Part shown: positions 53,744 through 64,000 of the stretch, in pieces
Numbering within the stretch: position 1 is the first letter of the stretch
Layout of the letters: every line of letters begins with the position of its first letter
DNA from: Vandiemenella viatica
Lineage: Eukaryota; Arthropoda; Insecta; Orthoptera; Morabidae
NCBI GenBank assembly: GCA_031002005.1
Contig: CM061914.1
Span: forward strand, 14,060,148-14,124,147
DNA: 64,000 nucleotides
Reading direction: 5' to 3'
Notes under the pieces: model-generated
What the model saw: the letters and a program-made list of their open reading frames with translations, nothing else
Database searches by the model: none
What the model was told of the DNA's origin: nothing
Made by a program: the position numbers and the translations under genes

Positions 53744-56246
53744 TCAGTTCTTTTGATACAGTCTTTTTTTGAAGTAATACATTCTTCCAGTGCCGCTTGA
53801 TTGAGGTGCGTCTACTACACAGACTATGTGCTCCAAAGGCACTATGCAAGAATCTTCTCTTTCAGGCCAATAAAATGATGCAGCTGGTCCTGAAGGATGT
53901 AGAAATAGAATTTCTGCATCTTCTTCATCATTGAATATTGTTTTTACCAGTCCAAAGTACCAGTTACCATCATAATTTGCAGCCACATAGCTATTTACGG
54001 ATGGTTTAACACGAACCCAGTCAGAAGAAGAATGGAAAGAAAAGACAAAGGAGGGTTTTACACTATCTGTAGTCCTTCTAATTTCAAGGTTGTTTGTTGG
54101 TAGTGGTTTGAAGTTATGAAAACTTCTTGTTCCAGGAATGGTTCGGGTTGCTGAAAAACGTTTTTCTAGTTTTGACCGTAGCAAATCAGCTTTTTTTTGT
54201 CAATAAAGTGAAAATGAATGTTTTCAATATTTTTTTCACAAAACTTGTACACTTCGATTGCTGTCAATATTTGTTCTTCGTCTGAAAGCTGTAGACTGGC
54301 TTTCCTCAAAATTCTTTTAATAGTTCCTCCTAGACCATCACAAATTGACTTCCCATGACTTGTTGCAAAAAAAGAGTGTTGGGCCTTCAAATTAAAGTCT
54401 CTCACGTGTTCAGTCAAATTTTTAAAACTGTTTCTATTTTGTACTGCCCAGCACAACCATCTGTAGTGAACTGAGTCAATGTGGTATGATGTAATGACAG
54501 CCACTTTGTAATTTCTTTTTGTACAAAGTTAACAAAACCAGTGTCATGTTCTTGGTCATCACTAATAAAACAGTGGTTGGAAACAAAAACATTGTTTTCC
54601 TCATTTCTTAGAAAAACTCCAACTGGGTGTAGAGTACAACCACCCCTATTCCAATGGTAACTTTGGATCTCATTTTGTATAACAAAGGAATAATTTTCAC
54701 TGAAATCCATCACAATAATTGCTGTTTTGGGTGGTGGGTCTTCTTTCAATCTTTTAAAGGCTGCTGATTGGGATTTTGCTATATACGAGTGTGGGGTGAG
54801 CTTTTCCAATGACGTAACCAATAACAAAATGTAGTCTTCAACACTGATAGACTGTTTGATCATTTCTGCCCTGTCTGTGTTAACCCACTGACTGATTACA
54901 ATTTCTTCTTCTAAATCATAATCTTCACTTAGTTTTTCAGTGAAGTACTCAATTAGTGCAGTATTTGCAGGACAGCTGTCGCAATGACGTAGCATGCAGT
55001 TTTGGTTTTCCGTGTTGTACACAAGCATCTTAATTAGGTCTTTATAAGATTCTTCAATTTTCACAGCATCCAGTAATAGTTTAACATTCTGGTGGATACT
55101 GCATACACATACAGTGTGTGTGCCTGCAGCACCAGCAAGGATACACCATTTAGGTCCCAAGAAACAAAATTTTGAAAATCCTACTTCTACCTCGGGATTC
55201 TCCCATATGAAACAAGAATAGAGTTCTCTCAAGTTACACAAAATGAGTCTTTTTTGCATGTACACATTTTTTTGAACACTTACTTTGTCTTTTGTTCCAG
55301 GTAGCACTCTCGAACTTTCATCCTTTTCATAAAAATCTGTTACAAGTCTTACTGTATTTTCAGAAAGAGTTTTACCTTTTTTTGGACCAGGAGTTTCCAA
55401 AATACCCTTTTCAGATTTTAGCTTTCTAGCTTGTCGCACCATGTACTCACTAACATTAAATTCTTTCATCACTTTATTTCGACTCCAAGAATCCGGAGCC
55501 AAGGTCAGAATCTGGATTTTTCTAGACCTTCCAACAGATGAAATCTTCTCTTTCATAAGAGAAATCATTACATCAAAATCCTTTGCTTTCTCAACCACAC
55601 TTGTATCTTCTTCGTCATCATCAGAACTTCGTGCATCATATTTTAATGCTTTTGAAACCGCCTTTTTTGCAGTCTTTTCAATACTGCTAACCTTCCTTTT
55701 AAAATAAGACCCTTTACTATGTTCTGACAAGCCATGAAGCTTTATCGGCGTTAAACCTAAATTATTGAGAGCAATGTTTGTTTGTACGAGGGATTCATTT
55801 CTGGATTCCAATGATTCTAATTCAACCATGACTTCATCATCTGTTTCACTTTCATTGACTTCAACTCTTAATTTTTCCTCACAAAAGTTACGGCATGTTG
55901 AGCAAAGCTTTTGTCCAGGTTTTATGCTAATATTTTTTGTCAGTAATTGTTTAGAAAGGTCCAAGCCTACACTTCTCAATGATTTTTTGATGGGCTTTTT
56001 GTGTTTTTTTAGTGGGTCTACACATGTTGTTTGATACTTTTCAAAAACATTTAAAAAGTAGTAGCTGTGGTGTGAACATATATTCTTAAATTCACACAGA
56101 TTAATTCCAGATCGTAAGTGGATCAAATCTTTTTCTTCCTCACTCAATTCAGATAACGGTTGTAACTTTTTTGAAGGTGTGTAGGTTGTTTGGAAACAGT
56201 CAGATTTTTTAAATAACCCTACGCTACAGGTTTGAATATCTGACAT
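53744..56246 (-). pseudogene. Sola-like transposase, two single-base breaks
   Basis: Frame 1 (54414-56246, 610 codons, ATG 56246) has N-terminal Cys/His residues (NICSHHSYY; LCSTCRNFCEEKL), and an HTH-like region WSRNKVMKEFNVSEYMVRQA. VMDFSENYSF gives the first catalytic Asp, followed by HWNRGGCTLHPVGVF and FTTDGCAGQYK (second). Frame 2 (54166-54504) continues with SFFATSHGKSICDGLGGTIK (third Asp). Frame 3 (53744-54184) has VNSYVAANYDGNWYFGLVK and PEREDSCIVPLEHIV, a Tudor/chromo-like barrel pattern. Both frame changes fall at A runs (about 54440 and about 54200) and are explained by one missing A each. Everything else is intact, so this is a young copy or an assembly artefact. The Sola assignment is by motif memory. 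Confidence 0.75.
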
Positions 56247-57039
56247 ACTGATTTCACTTTTGGTCTGATTACTGTTCTGGTTACTTTTATAGGATATTGG
56301 AAAAGAATCTGTAAACTAAGTAACAGTACTTACTGAAAGTTCGAATAAACTTAATAAAATACTATCCAAGCACTATTTAACACTGCAATAATTTTTTACT
56401 TCAAAACACAGGAGTAACAAAACAAAATCCAAGCCTACATTGTTACTCCATTAAATTGATAACAACTATAACTCTTGACCAAATTAAAACTAAAAGACTT
56501 AAAACTCTGAATGAAAAAAATAATAAATAAATTACGTCACTGTATGTAAGCACAACCTGACTCAATGAAAGACAGTGAGCAACTGAATCTAACAATTACC
56601 AACTGTGGAAGAACAGCATGACACCACAGGACAAGAGCCTGTTGAGGCATGCTTGCAGAGTGAGCTGTATGGAGGAGCATGTCGCCACAGGAAATGTATC
56701 TGATCAGACTTGCAGAACCATGCAAATTTTAATGAGCACAGCTAATCAGGCACTGTTATTAACTAAATCAAGGTAAACCTGACTTGAGTTGTACTATTAT
56801 GACGACTGAGCTTTTTTAACTATTAGTACTGTAAAAACACACACAGCTGATTGAATTTTTAACTTAACATACCAAGTTTAAATTTAAACTTAACTGGAGT
56901 GGAAAATTGATATCTATCAACATTAATATTATTTACTAAGAAGATAAAAACTTATTTTTGGTGTCTAAGTCACTTGGTTCTTTTTATTTTAAAAATGTAA
57001 TTAATACTATTTTAAAAATTAGATAACTATTAAACAGGT

Positions 57040-57549
57040 TAAAAAGCCAACATAATTTTTCTTTTATCTAATAGCCTATACAATTAAGAGTATTTTAAAA
57101 CAAATTTGAGCTTTCTATCAGGTCTGAGACTCTAGATATTGCAGTTTTTGTAAAACTAAACATCCGTTAGCTAAAAAAAAAAAAAAAAAAAAAAACTTAT
57201 AAATTTTTTTCATTTGGAATATTTTAATATATCTTTATGGTATTTTTTTTTTTAACATTTAGATATAACACACAGACTTATTCCAAAATTTCATACTGAT
57301 ATCTTGAGTATTCTTTAATATACAAATTTTTTTAGTTGTGAGGACACGTTTTTAAGTTACGATTTCCGACTGCTGAAACAACGCCAAACCTAAAAACTTT
57401 AAAAATTTATATAAAAAAAAACTATAATAGATAGAGCAAAAAAATTTTACAAGTGGTTTCAGGATGATAAAAGAAGTAATTGTACCAAGATTCATCAAAA
57501 TCTGACATGGTTGGTGTCAAGGCCTGGGTGACTTGACATGGAATGACCC
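57040..57549. repeat. Right long TIR of the Sola-like element
   Basis: Inverted partner of 53052-53570. It contains CTATCAGGTCTGAGACTCTA at about 57115 and ends GACATGGAATGACCC at 57549, directly before TATA. An A run at 57173-57194 differs between arms. Confidence 0.75.
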
Positions 57550-57659
57550 TATAAACATTTCTTCACCCTTTCTTATCATTTCCTTGAACTCTTCCCACTT
57601 AGTTTCCACTGAACTTGTGCCATTCTTCCATTTAATAAAATTAACCCTGAAATATCTTT

Positions 57660-58430
57660 TCAGTTCAAGAGTTGTGCCTTTTTATAATGGTATCTCTTTC
57701 CCCCTTCAGTTCTGGCCACTGGTTTACTGGATCCCTTTATATCCATCAGAACTACATTACGATCACTTATTCCTTCGGTTACTTGACACCCGATTAGGTT
57801 ATCATCCGGCTTTATTAGGAAAATATCCAACATGTTTTGTTCCCTTGGTTTCTGCTTGACCACCTGTGTAAAGCTTTCTTCCCTTACTAAGGTATTTGCT
57901 AATCTTTGTTCCTTAGTGTTATTAATCTTATTTCCTACCCAGTCGACACCTGGTAGGTTTAAATCCCCACCAATGATGACCATTCTATGCTCACCTCTGA
58001 ACTCTGGATATGAATTTAGTTTCTCCCCAAGAGCCTCATCTATATCATTTATTTTTCCACTACAGTAAATAGCCAACACCCTGACTTTATCTTTTTTATT
58101 TCCCCAGAAGTCTACCCCAAGTAACTCATGGTCATGATCTCTAAACACCAGTGAACTGTAATAGTCTTTGCTAGCCAGTATGAATATCCCTCCCCCATTT
58201 TCTCACCTGTCTCTGTGGTACACTCTGTAACCATTGGGAAAAATCTGATTGTCTAGTACTCCTTCTTTTAACCAGGACTCTACCCCTATAACTACTTGAA
58301 CTTCATGTATCTCAATTAAGTTTGCAAATTCCATGACTTTATACAGTTTACCAGTAACACTCTAATCACTGGCTTTGATATTTTCAGCACCAACATTTGC
58401 CTTCCCAGATCTGCTCCCCTGTTATTTTTT
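57660..58430 (-). pseudogene. CR1-like LINE endonuclease (copy B)
   Basis: This APE-type endonuclease would nick the target. VVIGVESWLKEGVLDNQIFP (near 58270-58330) carries the early Glu. The frame 57660-58148 has VRVLAIYCSGKINDIDEAL, MVIIGGDLNLPGVDWVGNK (the GDLN block) and VTEGISDRNVVLMDIKG, where SDR stands for the usual catalytic SDH. The His-to-Arg change and frame breaks before 58148 mean it is inactive as read. Confidence 0.75.
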
Positions 58431-58560
58431 CAAAAGCTTCTTCTATTATTTCAGCATTAGTGATTTTTCTAACTATTGATCTATACTCAGTATTCCTAGA
58501 ATTTCCTATTATTACCCCCTCACCAGCAGCCATTAATCTAAAATAAAGCACATTCCCAAC

Positions 58561-59775
58561 CCCGCCACCACTGGAATATATGGGATATATGCAGGATATT
58601 TCGGATGGAATGGACAAGGTAGGCCAAATTGATAGTGTTTTACTAGACCATTCAAAGGCCTTTGACAGGTAAGCCATAAAATGGTGATAAATAAGGTAAA
58701 AACTATTGAGTGAATGCGAAAGTGATTTGCTGGATTGAAGAATTTTTAATATGTAGAAAGAATTAGTTAGAGTAGGAAATGTATTATGAAAATAAGTGGA
58801 ATTTAAAATGGACGTGCCACAGGGTTGCATATTGGGACCATTGCTATTTATTATTCTAATGAATGATTGTGTTGATGGTTTACCATCAGAATTTAATTGT
58901 TTGCTGATGACATATATAAAAGAATCAAATTGGTAGAGGACTGTAAACAGCTGCAGGGTTATCTAAACAAGATATCTAGCTAGGTGGGTTATCATGGGAT
59001 GAAGATAAATGCAAAGAAGAGTCAGCTTATTAGATACACAAATAAAAACTGAAGGTTGATTACGATTATAAATAGTGGAAAGAATTACTTGTTGAAGCCC
59101 TGAAATGTAAATATCTTGAGTACCATTTATAAGAAGCTTAACTGGGCAGGACACATTGGTCAGAAATTAGGAAAAGGTTTCAAAATTCTTCACTTGTTGG
59201 AGAGAGTGACGAGGGGATGTATGAGACGAGAAATGGAATTGGGGTACAAAACTTTGGTCAGACCATTGCTTGAATAAGGTAGTGTAGTATGGGACCCATA
59301 TTTTGTGTATCAAATACAGGAGTTGGATCGGTGAAAAGAAGGGCGGCTAGATTTGTCTCTGGAATTTACTGCATAACAGAATCAATAACTTATATGATAA
59401 AAGTGCCAGAATGGGATTCACTGGAAGACAGGAGGAGTGTGAAGAGGGTTATGGGAGTGTACAAGGCATGGAAATATATTGTTATAAGAATTAAAAGTAA
59501 TGCATTTAAGGGAAGAGATAACGATGACCACAAGCCGATACTCGATTTCAGGCAGAAAGGTGTGGGAATATTCTCTTTCCTTGCTGAGGGGGTCAGAGAT
59601 TGGAATAAGTTACAAAGAGAATTGATGAATAATTTACCAATAACGTTGAAACACTTTTAAGTTTAAATTTGTAGAGGGCGAAAGTAGGTGGGTACAGAAA
59701 TGGAGAAAAATATGTGTTTAGGGAAATTGCCACTGTAGCGTGCACTCCATCATAATTAAATTAAATAGGTAATTT
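58561..59775 (+). mobile_element. CR1-like LINE copy C, head to head with copy B
   Basis: Broken plus-strand codons begin with QIDSVLLDHSKAFDR (RT block 3, about 58630-58670) and VPQGCILGPLLFIILMNDC (block 4, about 58812-58870). A frame at 59289-59660 has SVKRRAARFVSG, WDSLEDRRSVKRVMGVYKAW and GVRDWNKLQRELMNNLP. The 3' end is GGGAAATTGCC followed by TAATTAAATTAAAT at about 59750-59765. The catalytic F-A-D-D block is decayed near 58900. It starts inside RT, so it is 5'-truncated. Confidence 0.8.
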
Positions 59776-60199
59776 AGCCCTCATGTATACTTGTACTCCA
59801 TTATATCAACCACAAGATATGGATTGAAGCTTATTGTGAGCCCAATATTTTGTTATTTGTTGTTTTCTTTCCATAACAGTATCTATATCAGCTTTTTTGA
59901 ATATTTTACGGGTAATAATTTTGTAAAACAAATAATAAATTAATTACCTGTTTAAAATATTGTAATACTGCTTTTGGAACGAGGTGTGGGAAGACAGTTT
60001 AGGTATAAGGGAGAGGAAAAATTTGCACTTGTAAATAATGAAATGAAGGAATGAGGAGGCACAATACACTTTAATCAGTGGAACAGCCTGAAATAAAAAT
60101 TAGCATAAAAAGTAAATAGTTGTGTAAGGAAATTAACATCAGGGCAAAAGTTCCATCACAATTAATAAAAATATCCTGTCAAATGTTGCTACAGAAAAC
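59776..60199. other. Unassigned sequence
   Basis: AT-rich, with no motif or repeat ends recognised. The last bases are part of the 14-bp direct repeat flanking the hairpin. Confidence 0.4.
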
Positions 60200-60258
60200 T
60201 TTCAATATGAAAATATAGGTAACAATGAAAGGAAATAAATGCCGCGAGGCAATATTTA

Positions 60259-60411
60259 CATGGAAAAGAAAGGGAAAATACACCCAACACTCACCAAAGT
60301 TGAAGGGAGGAGGGCGGCAGCAACACGGCACAACACATGTGCTGTGTTGCTGCTGCCCTCCTCCCTTCAACTTTGGTGAGTGTTGGGTGTATTTTCCCTT
60401 TCTTTTCCATG
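60259..60411. repeat. Near-perfect 73-bp-arm inverted repeat (long hairpin)
   Basis: Arms 60259-60331 and 60339-60411 are reverse complements apart from two positions (G opposite T, which would be G-U pairs in RNA), with a 7-nt loop AACACAT. The arms begin CATGGAAAAGAAAGGG and include GTTGAAGGGAGGAGGGC. A 14-bp direct repeat TTTCAATATGAAAA lies at 60200-60213 and 60416-60429, so the hairpin may be part of a 202-bp insertion. No gene is seen in it. Confidence 0.9.
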
Positions 60412-60429
60412 CAAATTTCAATATGAAAA

Positions 60430-61430
60430 CTAAGTTATGGGTGTAACATGAACTTCCTCAAATGTTCTATTACTTTTGTAGTTCGGTTAGTATTTATTAG
60501 TTCAATCAAAAAAAGGAATTCACCCAGAAAAAATTAAATAGCTCTTCATAGTCCAATATATGTCTGGTCAAGACCTTAATTGAAGACTGATGATGAATTT
60601 CAGGGAAACCGTAAAGTTATTGATTGACGAGCAGCTGTATCTTTCCCATTACTAGCTTACTTCAAAAGCAAACAAAATTTTACCAATCTATTTGTAATTA
60701 ATGTTATTGACGCCATTCCTTTCTGTCAGATATGATGTTAATTTCTCAAGTCTTAGCAATCTATTGAATATAATGTATGAAAAATTTACTTAAATGAGTT
60801 ATGACGAAACCTTTTTCCAGTATTTGATAATAACTACGTCATAAACTTGACTGATAAGTAACTTGATATCTTGTAGTCAGTCCAAATAAAAAATGATTCG
60901 ATTTTCTCAGCGATTAAGCGCTTTAGTCTGTAAAAATTAAAGAAAGGCTAGTATTTTGAAATCATTACAATAACTTCTTACTCTGTCGATTCTAACTAGT
61001 GAAAAGTTATAACTTAGTGGCAGGGTATTCCTCACTAATTGATTACCTCATCCCTTTTAAAAGTACTGATAGAATTAATGTCATATATGAGGTGGAATAT
61101 AAAGAGAAAACAATGAAATGAACAAATCTTCATATTACCTTATTGCAGCTCTTTCTTAGACATGAATTTAGAAATTAAATCTAATTAGTGAGAATGTTTC
61201 TTAAACGTGGAGCTATGAACAGAATATTCAGCTTTTCGATTAAAGAGCACCACAGTTAGCCAGTTCTAGCGTGTGCTGTCAGATGTGGGCGTCCATAGAA
61301 TGTCAAGCGTTTTCTTTCACTTCTGTGGTAATGCAGGCAAATGCAGGATGCAACTAAAAGCTTCTGATATCGAAATGGTGCAGTGGGGTGGGGATGTCTC
61401 TCCTAATTATTGTTCTAACACCACAAAGTG
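60430..61430. other. Unassigned sequence
   Basis: No tRNA boxes, coding motifs or terminal repeats recognised over about 1 kb. This is one of the few stretches with no visible transposon signal and could be ordinary intergenic or intronic DNA. Confidence 0.4.
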
Positions 61431-61436
61431 ATGGGC

Positions 61437-61680
61437 TAAGAGAGAAGAGTGTCACAGAAAGAAGAGACCAATTGGTGGACCACATTTTAAGACATACGGG
61501 ATTGGTTAAATTGTTAGTGTAGGGAACAGTCAAAGGGAGGGACTGCAGAGGAAGACAGAGATTAGATTATATGAAGCAGATAATTGAGGACACAGGTTGT
61601 AAGAGGTATGTTGAGGTGAGGAAGCTGGTGCAAAATAGAAAGAGATGGAGAATTAAATGAAAATAGTTGAAAGACTTATG
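61437..61680 (+). mobile_element. RTE-like LINE 3' fragment (copy 3)
   Basis: CATTTTAAGACATACGGGAT, GAGGAAGACAGAGATTAGA and ATGAAGCAGATAATTGAGGA match the last 240 bp of copies 1 and 2. The GACGACAGC-poly(A) terminus is lost (it ends GAAAATAGTTGAAAGAC), and another LINE follows at once. Confidence 0.75.
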
Positions 61681-61689
61681 GGGAAAAAC

Positions 61690-64000
61690 ACAAGGTGGAA
61701 TCCTGGAAATATCCTTTTTAATAAAAAGCGTTATCTGCAAAAGAAATGGATTAAAAATAGGAAATTCCTGGTACAAAAAACAAGAGAGCCACAAGGTAAC
61801 ATGGCACAGTAGCGATGGGCAGAGGAAGTCAGCTGTGGACTTCTTTATATTTAATGGTGAATTAAAGCAGTGTGTGTCAGATGTGAAGGTAATACCATCA
61901 GAGGCACTGGATAGTGATCACCGGCTATTAGCAATGGAGCTGAGGATTGCGACAGAGAGGAGAAAATTAGAAAGACAGGATAGGCGATTAAGAATATGGA
62001 AGTTGAAAGAGAAGAGCAATGAAGAGGAATACCATAGAATAATAAGGAGTATGATACCAGTAGCAGAAATGGGGACAGTGGAAGAGGACTGGGAATATTT
62101 TAAAACAACGTTAGTCCAAGCAGCAGAAACAGTGTGTGGAAGGACTGGTAACACAAAAAGGTGGAAAGAAACAGCATGGTGGAATGATAGAGTTAAACAA
62201 GCAGTGGAACTCAAGAACAGGGCCTTTAGGGAATGGTTCTAGCAGAGGATACAGGAGACAAGGGATGACTACGTGAAGAAAACTAAGGAGGCCAAAAAAA
62301 TAGTAACGGAGGAAAGGAGAAAGTGGATGGAGAAGTGGACCAACATGATGGAAGAAGATAGCAAAGGAAATAAGAAAGTATTATATGGAATGGTAAAAAG
62401 GAAGAGGAAGGAGAGGATAGAAAATGTCAACATGCTGGATGAAGATGGAAATGAAATAAACAACTCAGAAAAACTAAAAAGGATGTGGAAATAGTATTTT
62501 GAAGCCTTACTGAACCCAAATTGGTCACAGAATGATACAGTTGTTCAGGAGAAGAAGGAAAATAACAACCGTGTAGGAGAGAAAGAGAAGGATCTAACTT
62601 GGGAAGAAGTGGAAACAGCTCTGGGTAAGATGAAGGGTGGAAAGACACCAGGCATCGATGATGTGAGCATGGAAATGATAAGGGCATTTGGAGTAGTAGG
62701 AAAGCAGTGGCTATACCGTGTGATGAGAAAGGTATGGAATCAGGGCACAACTCCTGAAGACTGGAAAAAAGGAATAATTGTACCTATATTCAAAAAAGGG
62801 AGCAGGAAGGAGTTTAAAAACTATAGAGGTATTGCACTGATGTGCCAAAGTGTATGAGAAGATAATTGAAAAAAAGAATACGTGACAGGGTGGAAAAAGG
62901 GCTAAGGGAAGAGCAGTATGGCTTCAGATCAGGGAGATCGACGATAGATCTGATATTTGCTATGAGACAGCTCCAGGAAAATCATTATGAGTATGGAAAG
63001 GATCTACTGTTGGTATTCCTCGATATCGAGAAAGCATATGATTGTGTACACAGGAGTAAGGTATGGAAGGCCTTGGAGAAGTGAGGAGTTCCCAAAGAAA
63101 CCATCAAGAGAGTGACGGAACTATACCAAGGAAGTGTGAGCTATGTGAAAATAGGGGAAGGAAGATCAGATTGGCTGGAACAAAGGAATGGACTAAAACA
63201 AGGAAGTGCCCTATCACCACTACTCTTCATTGTAATCATGGATGAAATAATGCAGAAGGTGGCAGTGAGGATGGGAGAGGAAAACATGAAGGTGATGGTT
63301 TTTGCGGATGATCTGATGATCTGGGGAGATGATGCAGCGGCAGTTGGATGTATGGACAGACAGTGTGGAGGAATATGGTCTGAAATTTAATATAAAGAAA
63401 TGTGAGTACATGGTAACAACCAGGAAAAAGAATAGGGTAGCCCAAGGAATTGTGTTGGCAGGTGAACAACTAAAGAAGGTAAACAGGTTCAAGTACTTGG
63501 GGAGTGTATTAGAGGAATGTGGAGGAAATGATGGCGAGATAAGTGAAAGAGGAAGACATGCAGAGGTGTTCCTAAGGAGCATTAGAAGCCTGATATGGAA
63601 TGAAGAGATGCCACAGAGAAGCAAGAGAGTAATCTATCATACGTACTATGTGCCTATCTTAACTTATGCTGCTGAAATGTGGACAATGAAAAAGCGGGAC
63701 ATCAGCAGAGTACAAGAAAGTGAAATGAAGTTTTTAAGAGGTAGAATGGGAGTCACTAAAATGGACAGAATAAGGAATGAAGTGATTAGACGCACCATAA
63801 AAGTGGAACCCCCATAGGAAAGGGTAGAGAGGACCAGACAGATGGTATGGACATGTCAAGAGAATCGAGGCTCAGAGAATCCCGAGAAAAATCCATGAAA
63901 TTAAGATGCATGGTAAACGACCCAGAGGAAGACCAAGAGATGGTTGGCTGAAAAGAGTGGAGGAGGGTGTACAGAAGAGAGGAGAGGACTGGAACAAGGT
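61690..64000 (+). mobile_element. LINE (LINE-E), 5'-truncated, runs off the window
   Basis: This plus-strand non-LTR element starts near 61690-61730 within the endonuclease and continues past base 64000. Domain order is endonuclease C-terminus, linker, RT, C-terminal region with the YGHVKRM-like and GKRPRGRP motifs seen in RTE-related elements. Fewer breaks are present than in the other LINEs here. Confidence 0.8.
61730..63990 (+). pseudogene. LINE-E endonuclease end and reverse transcriptase, several breaks
   Basis: The frame 61667-62242 has RNGLKIGNSWYKKQESHKVT and SEALDSDHRLLAMELRI, the catalytic SDH end of APE endonuclease, then the linker KRWKETAWWNDRVKQAVELK. After TAG, 62273-62494 is coiled, charged linker. 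62609-62857 has ALGKMKGGKTPGIDDVSMEM and PEDWKKGIIVPIFKKGSRKE then NYRGIAL. 62866-63084 has QYGFRSGRSTIDLIFAMRQL and VFLDIEKAYDCVHRSKV. 63112-63390 has GLKQGSALSPLLFIVIMDEI and MVFADDLMIWG. 63329-63817 has LKFNIKKCEYMVTT, FKYLGSVLEECG and LTYAAEMWTMKKRD. At least four stops or frameshifts separate them. All RT catalytic residues remain readable. Confidence 0.8.

Larger units (their letters stand above)
53052..57549 (-). mobile_element. Sola-like DNA transposon with ~500-bp TIRs
   Basis: The outer ends GGGTCGTTCCACATCAAATC and, reverse-complemented, GGGTCATTCCATGTCAAGTC are flanked by the 4-bp TSD TATA (53048-53051 and 57550-57553). The host LINE resumes directly on the right. Similarity between the ends continues inward as inverted copies to about 53570 and 57040, with one perfect block CTAGAGTCTCAGACCTGATA. 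GGG-starting TIRs and a 4-bp TSD agree with Sola-type elements. The transposase lies on the minus strand in three overlapping frames. Confidence 0.8.
47858..58560 (-). mobile_element. CR1-like LINE copy B, split by a SINE and two DNA transposons
   Basis: Host blocks on the minus strand are about 47858-47920, 48204-49838, 52763-53051 and 57550-58560, together about 3.1 kb. The 5' block is APE endonuclease. Next comes the post-endonuclease linker (52763-53051), then RT with DDWKSAIVVPVNKGG and NYRPIGLTSVVGKLMERLIF (49368-49577). The C-terminal region has LGITFDIKLKWAGHIGQVV, VVWDPHFGYQIQELEGVQRR and WDSLEDTRRVNRVMGVYKAY (48302-48827). It covers more of the family than copy A. Frames are mutated throughout. 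Confidence 0.85.

Overview
The window looks like repeat-dense nuclear DNA from a large-genome arthropod, most likely an insect. The evidence is AT-rich sequence, mariner/Tc1 elements, hAT, PIF/Harbinger, Kolobok-like and Sola-like DNA transposons, Ty3/gypsy LTR elements, RTE-like and CR1-like LINEs, and tRNA-derived SINEs. One SINE family has a body that I associate from memory with orthopteroid insects; that attribution is inference. I recognise no host protein-coding gene, no rRNA gene and no free-standing tRNA gene. Nearly all of the 64 kb can be read as stacked mobile elements, many with visible terminal repeats and target-site duplications (TSDs).

Layout, left half. A 5'-truncated RTE-like LINE (582-1852) precedes a structurally complete Ty3/gypsy element (2384-10446; LTRs start TGTAAT and end ATTACA, TSD CTAT) whose gag and pol frames are broken. 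A minus-strand CR1-like LINE (11311-15487) is split by a second RTE-like copy (12626-14565). A 12.8-kb block (16332-29106) is one hAT element (TSD GTCTAGTT) whose transposase gene is cut by a second hAT (21149-26264, TSD GTTCAAGC) and a third (27014-28212, TSD ATATGGTT). The first hAT also holds two mariners, one inserted inside the terminal inverted repeat (TIR) of the other. The second hAT holds a MITE, a Tc1-like element and a SINE. A young LTR retrotransposon (29209-34301, minus strand, TSD AGGT) follows. It has an intact gag frame and a second frame reachable by a textbook TTTAAAC -1 slippery site, but no protease, reverse transcriptase or integrase.

Layout, right half. SINEs, a hAT remnant and LINE fragments lead to a nearly full-length minus-strand LINE (39995-43715). 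A degenerate ~167-bp satellite array (43735-46820) follows, interrupted by a Harbinger deletion derivative (44448-45650) and a LINE fragment. One CR1-like LINE copy (47858-58560, minus) is split by a SINE, a TTAA-flanked Kolobok-like transposon (49839-52762) and a Sola-like transposon with ~500-bp TIRs (53052-57549). An opposed CR1-like copy, a 73-bp-arm hairpin (60259-60411) and a plus-strand LINE running off the window end (61690-64000) complete it.

How it fits together. The elements do not form a pathway; they form a relative chronology. Related copies supply empty sites (the intact LINE and satellite versions), so many insertions can be bounded to the base. The least ordinary items are the gag-only LTR element with its frameshift site, the Sola-like transposon with a Tudor/chromo-like C-terminal segment, the mariner-in-a-TIR insertion and the long hairpin.
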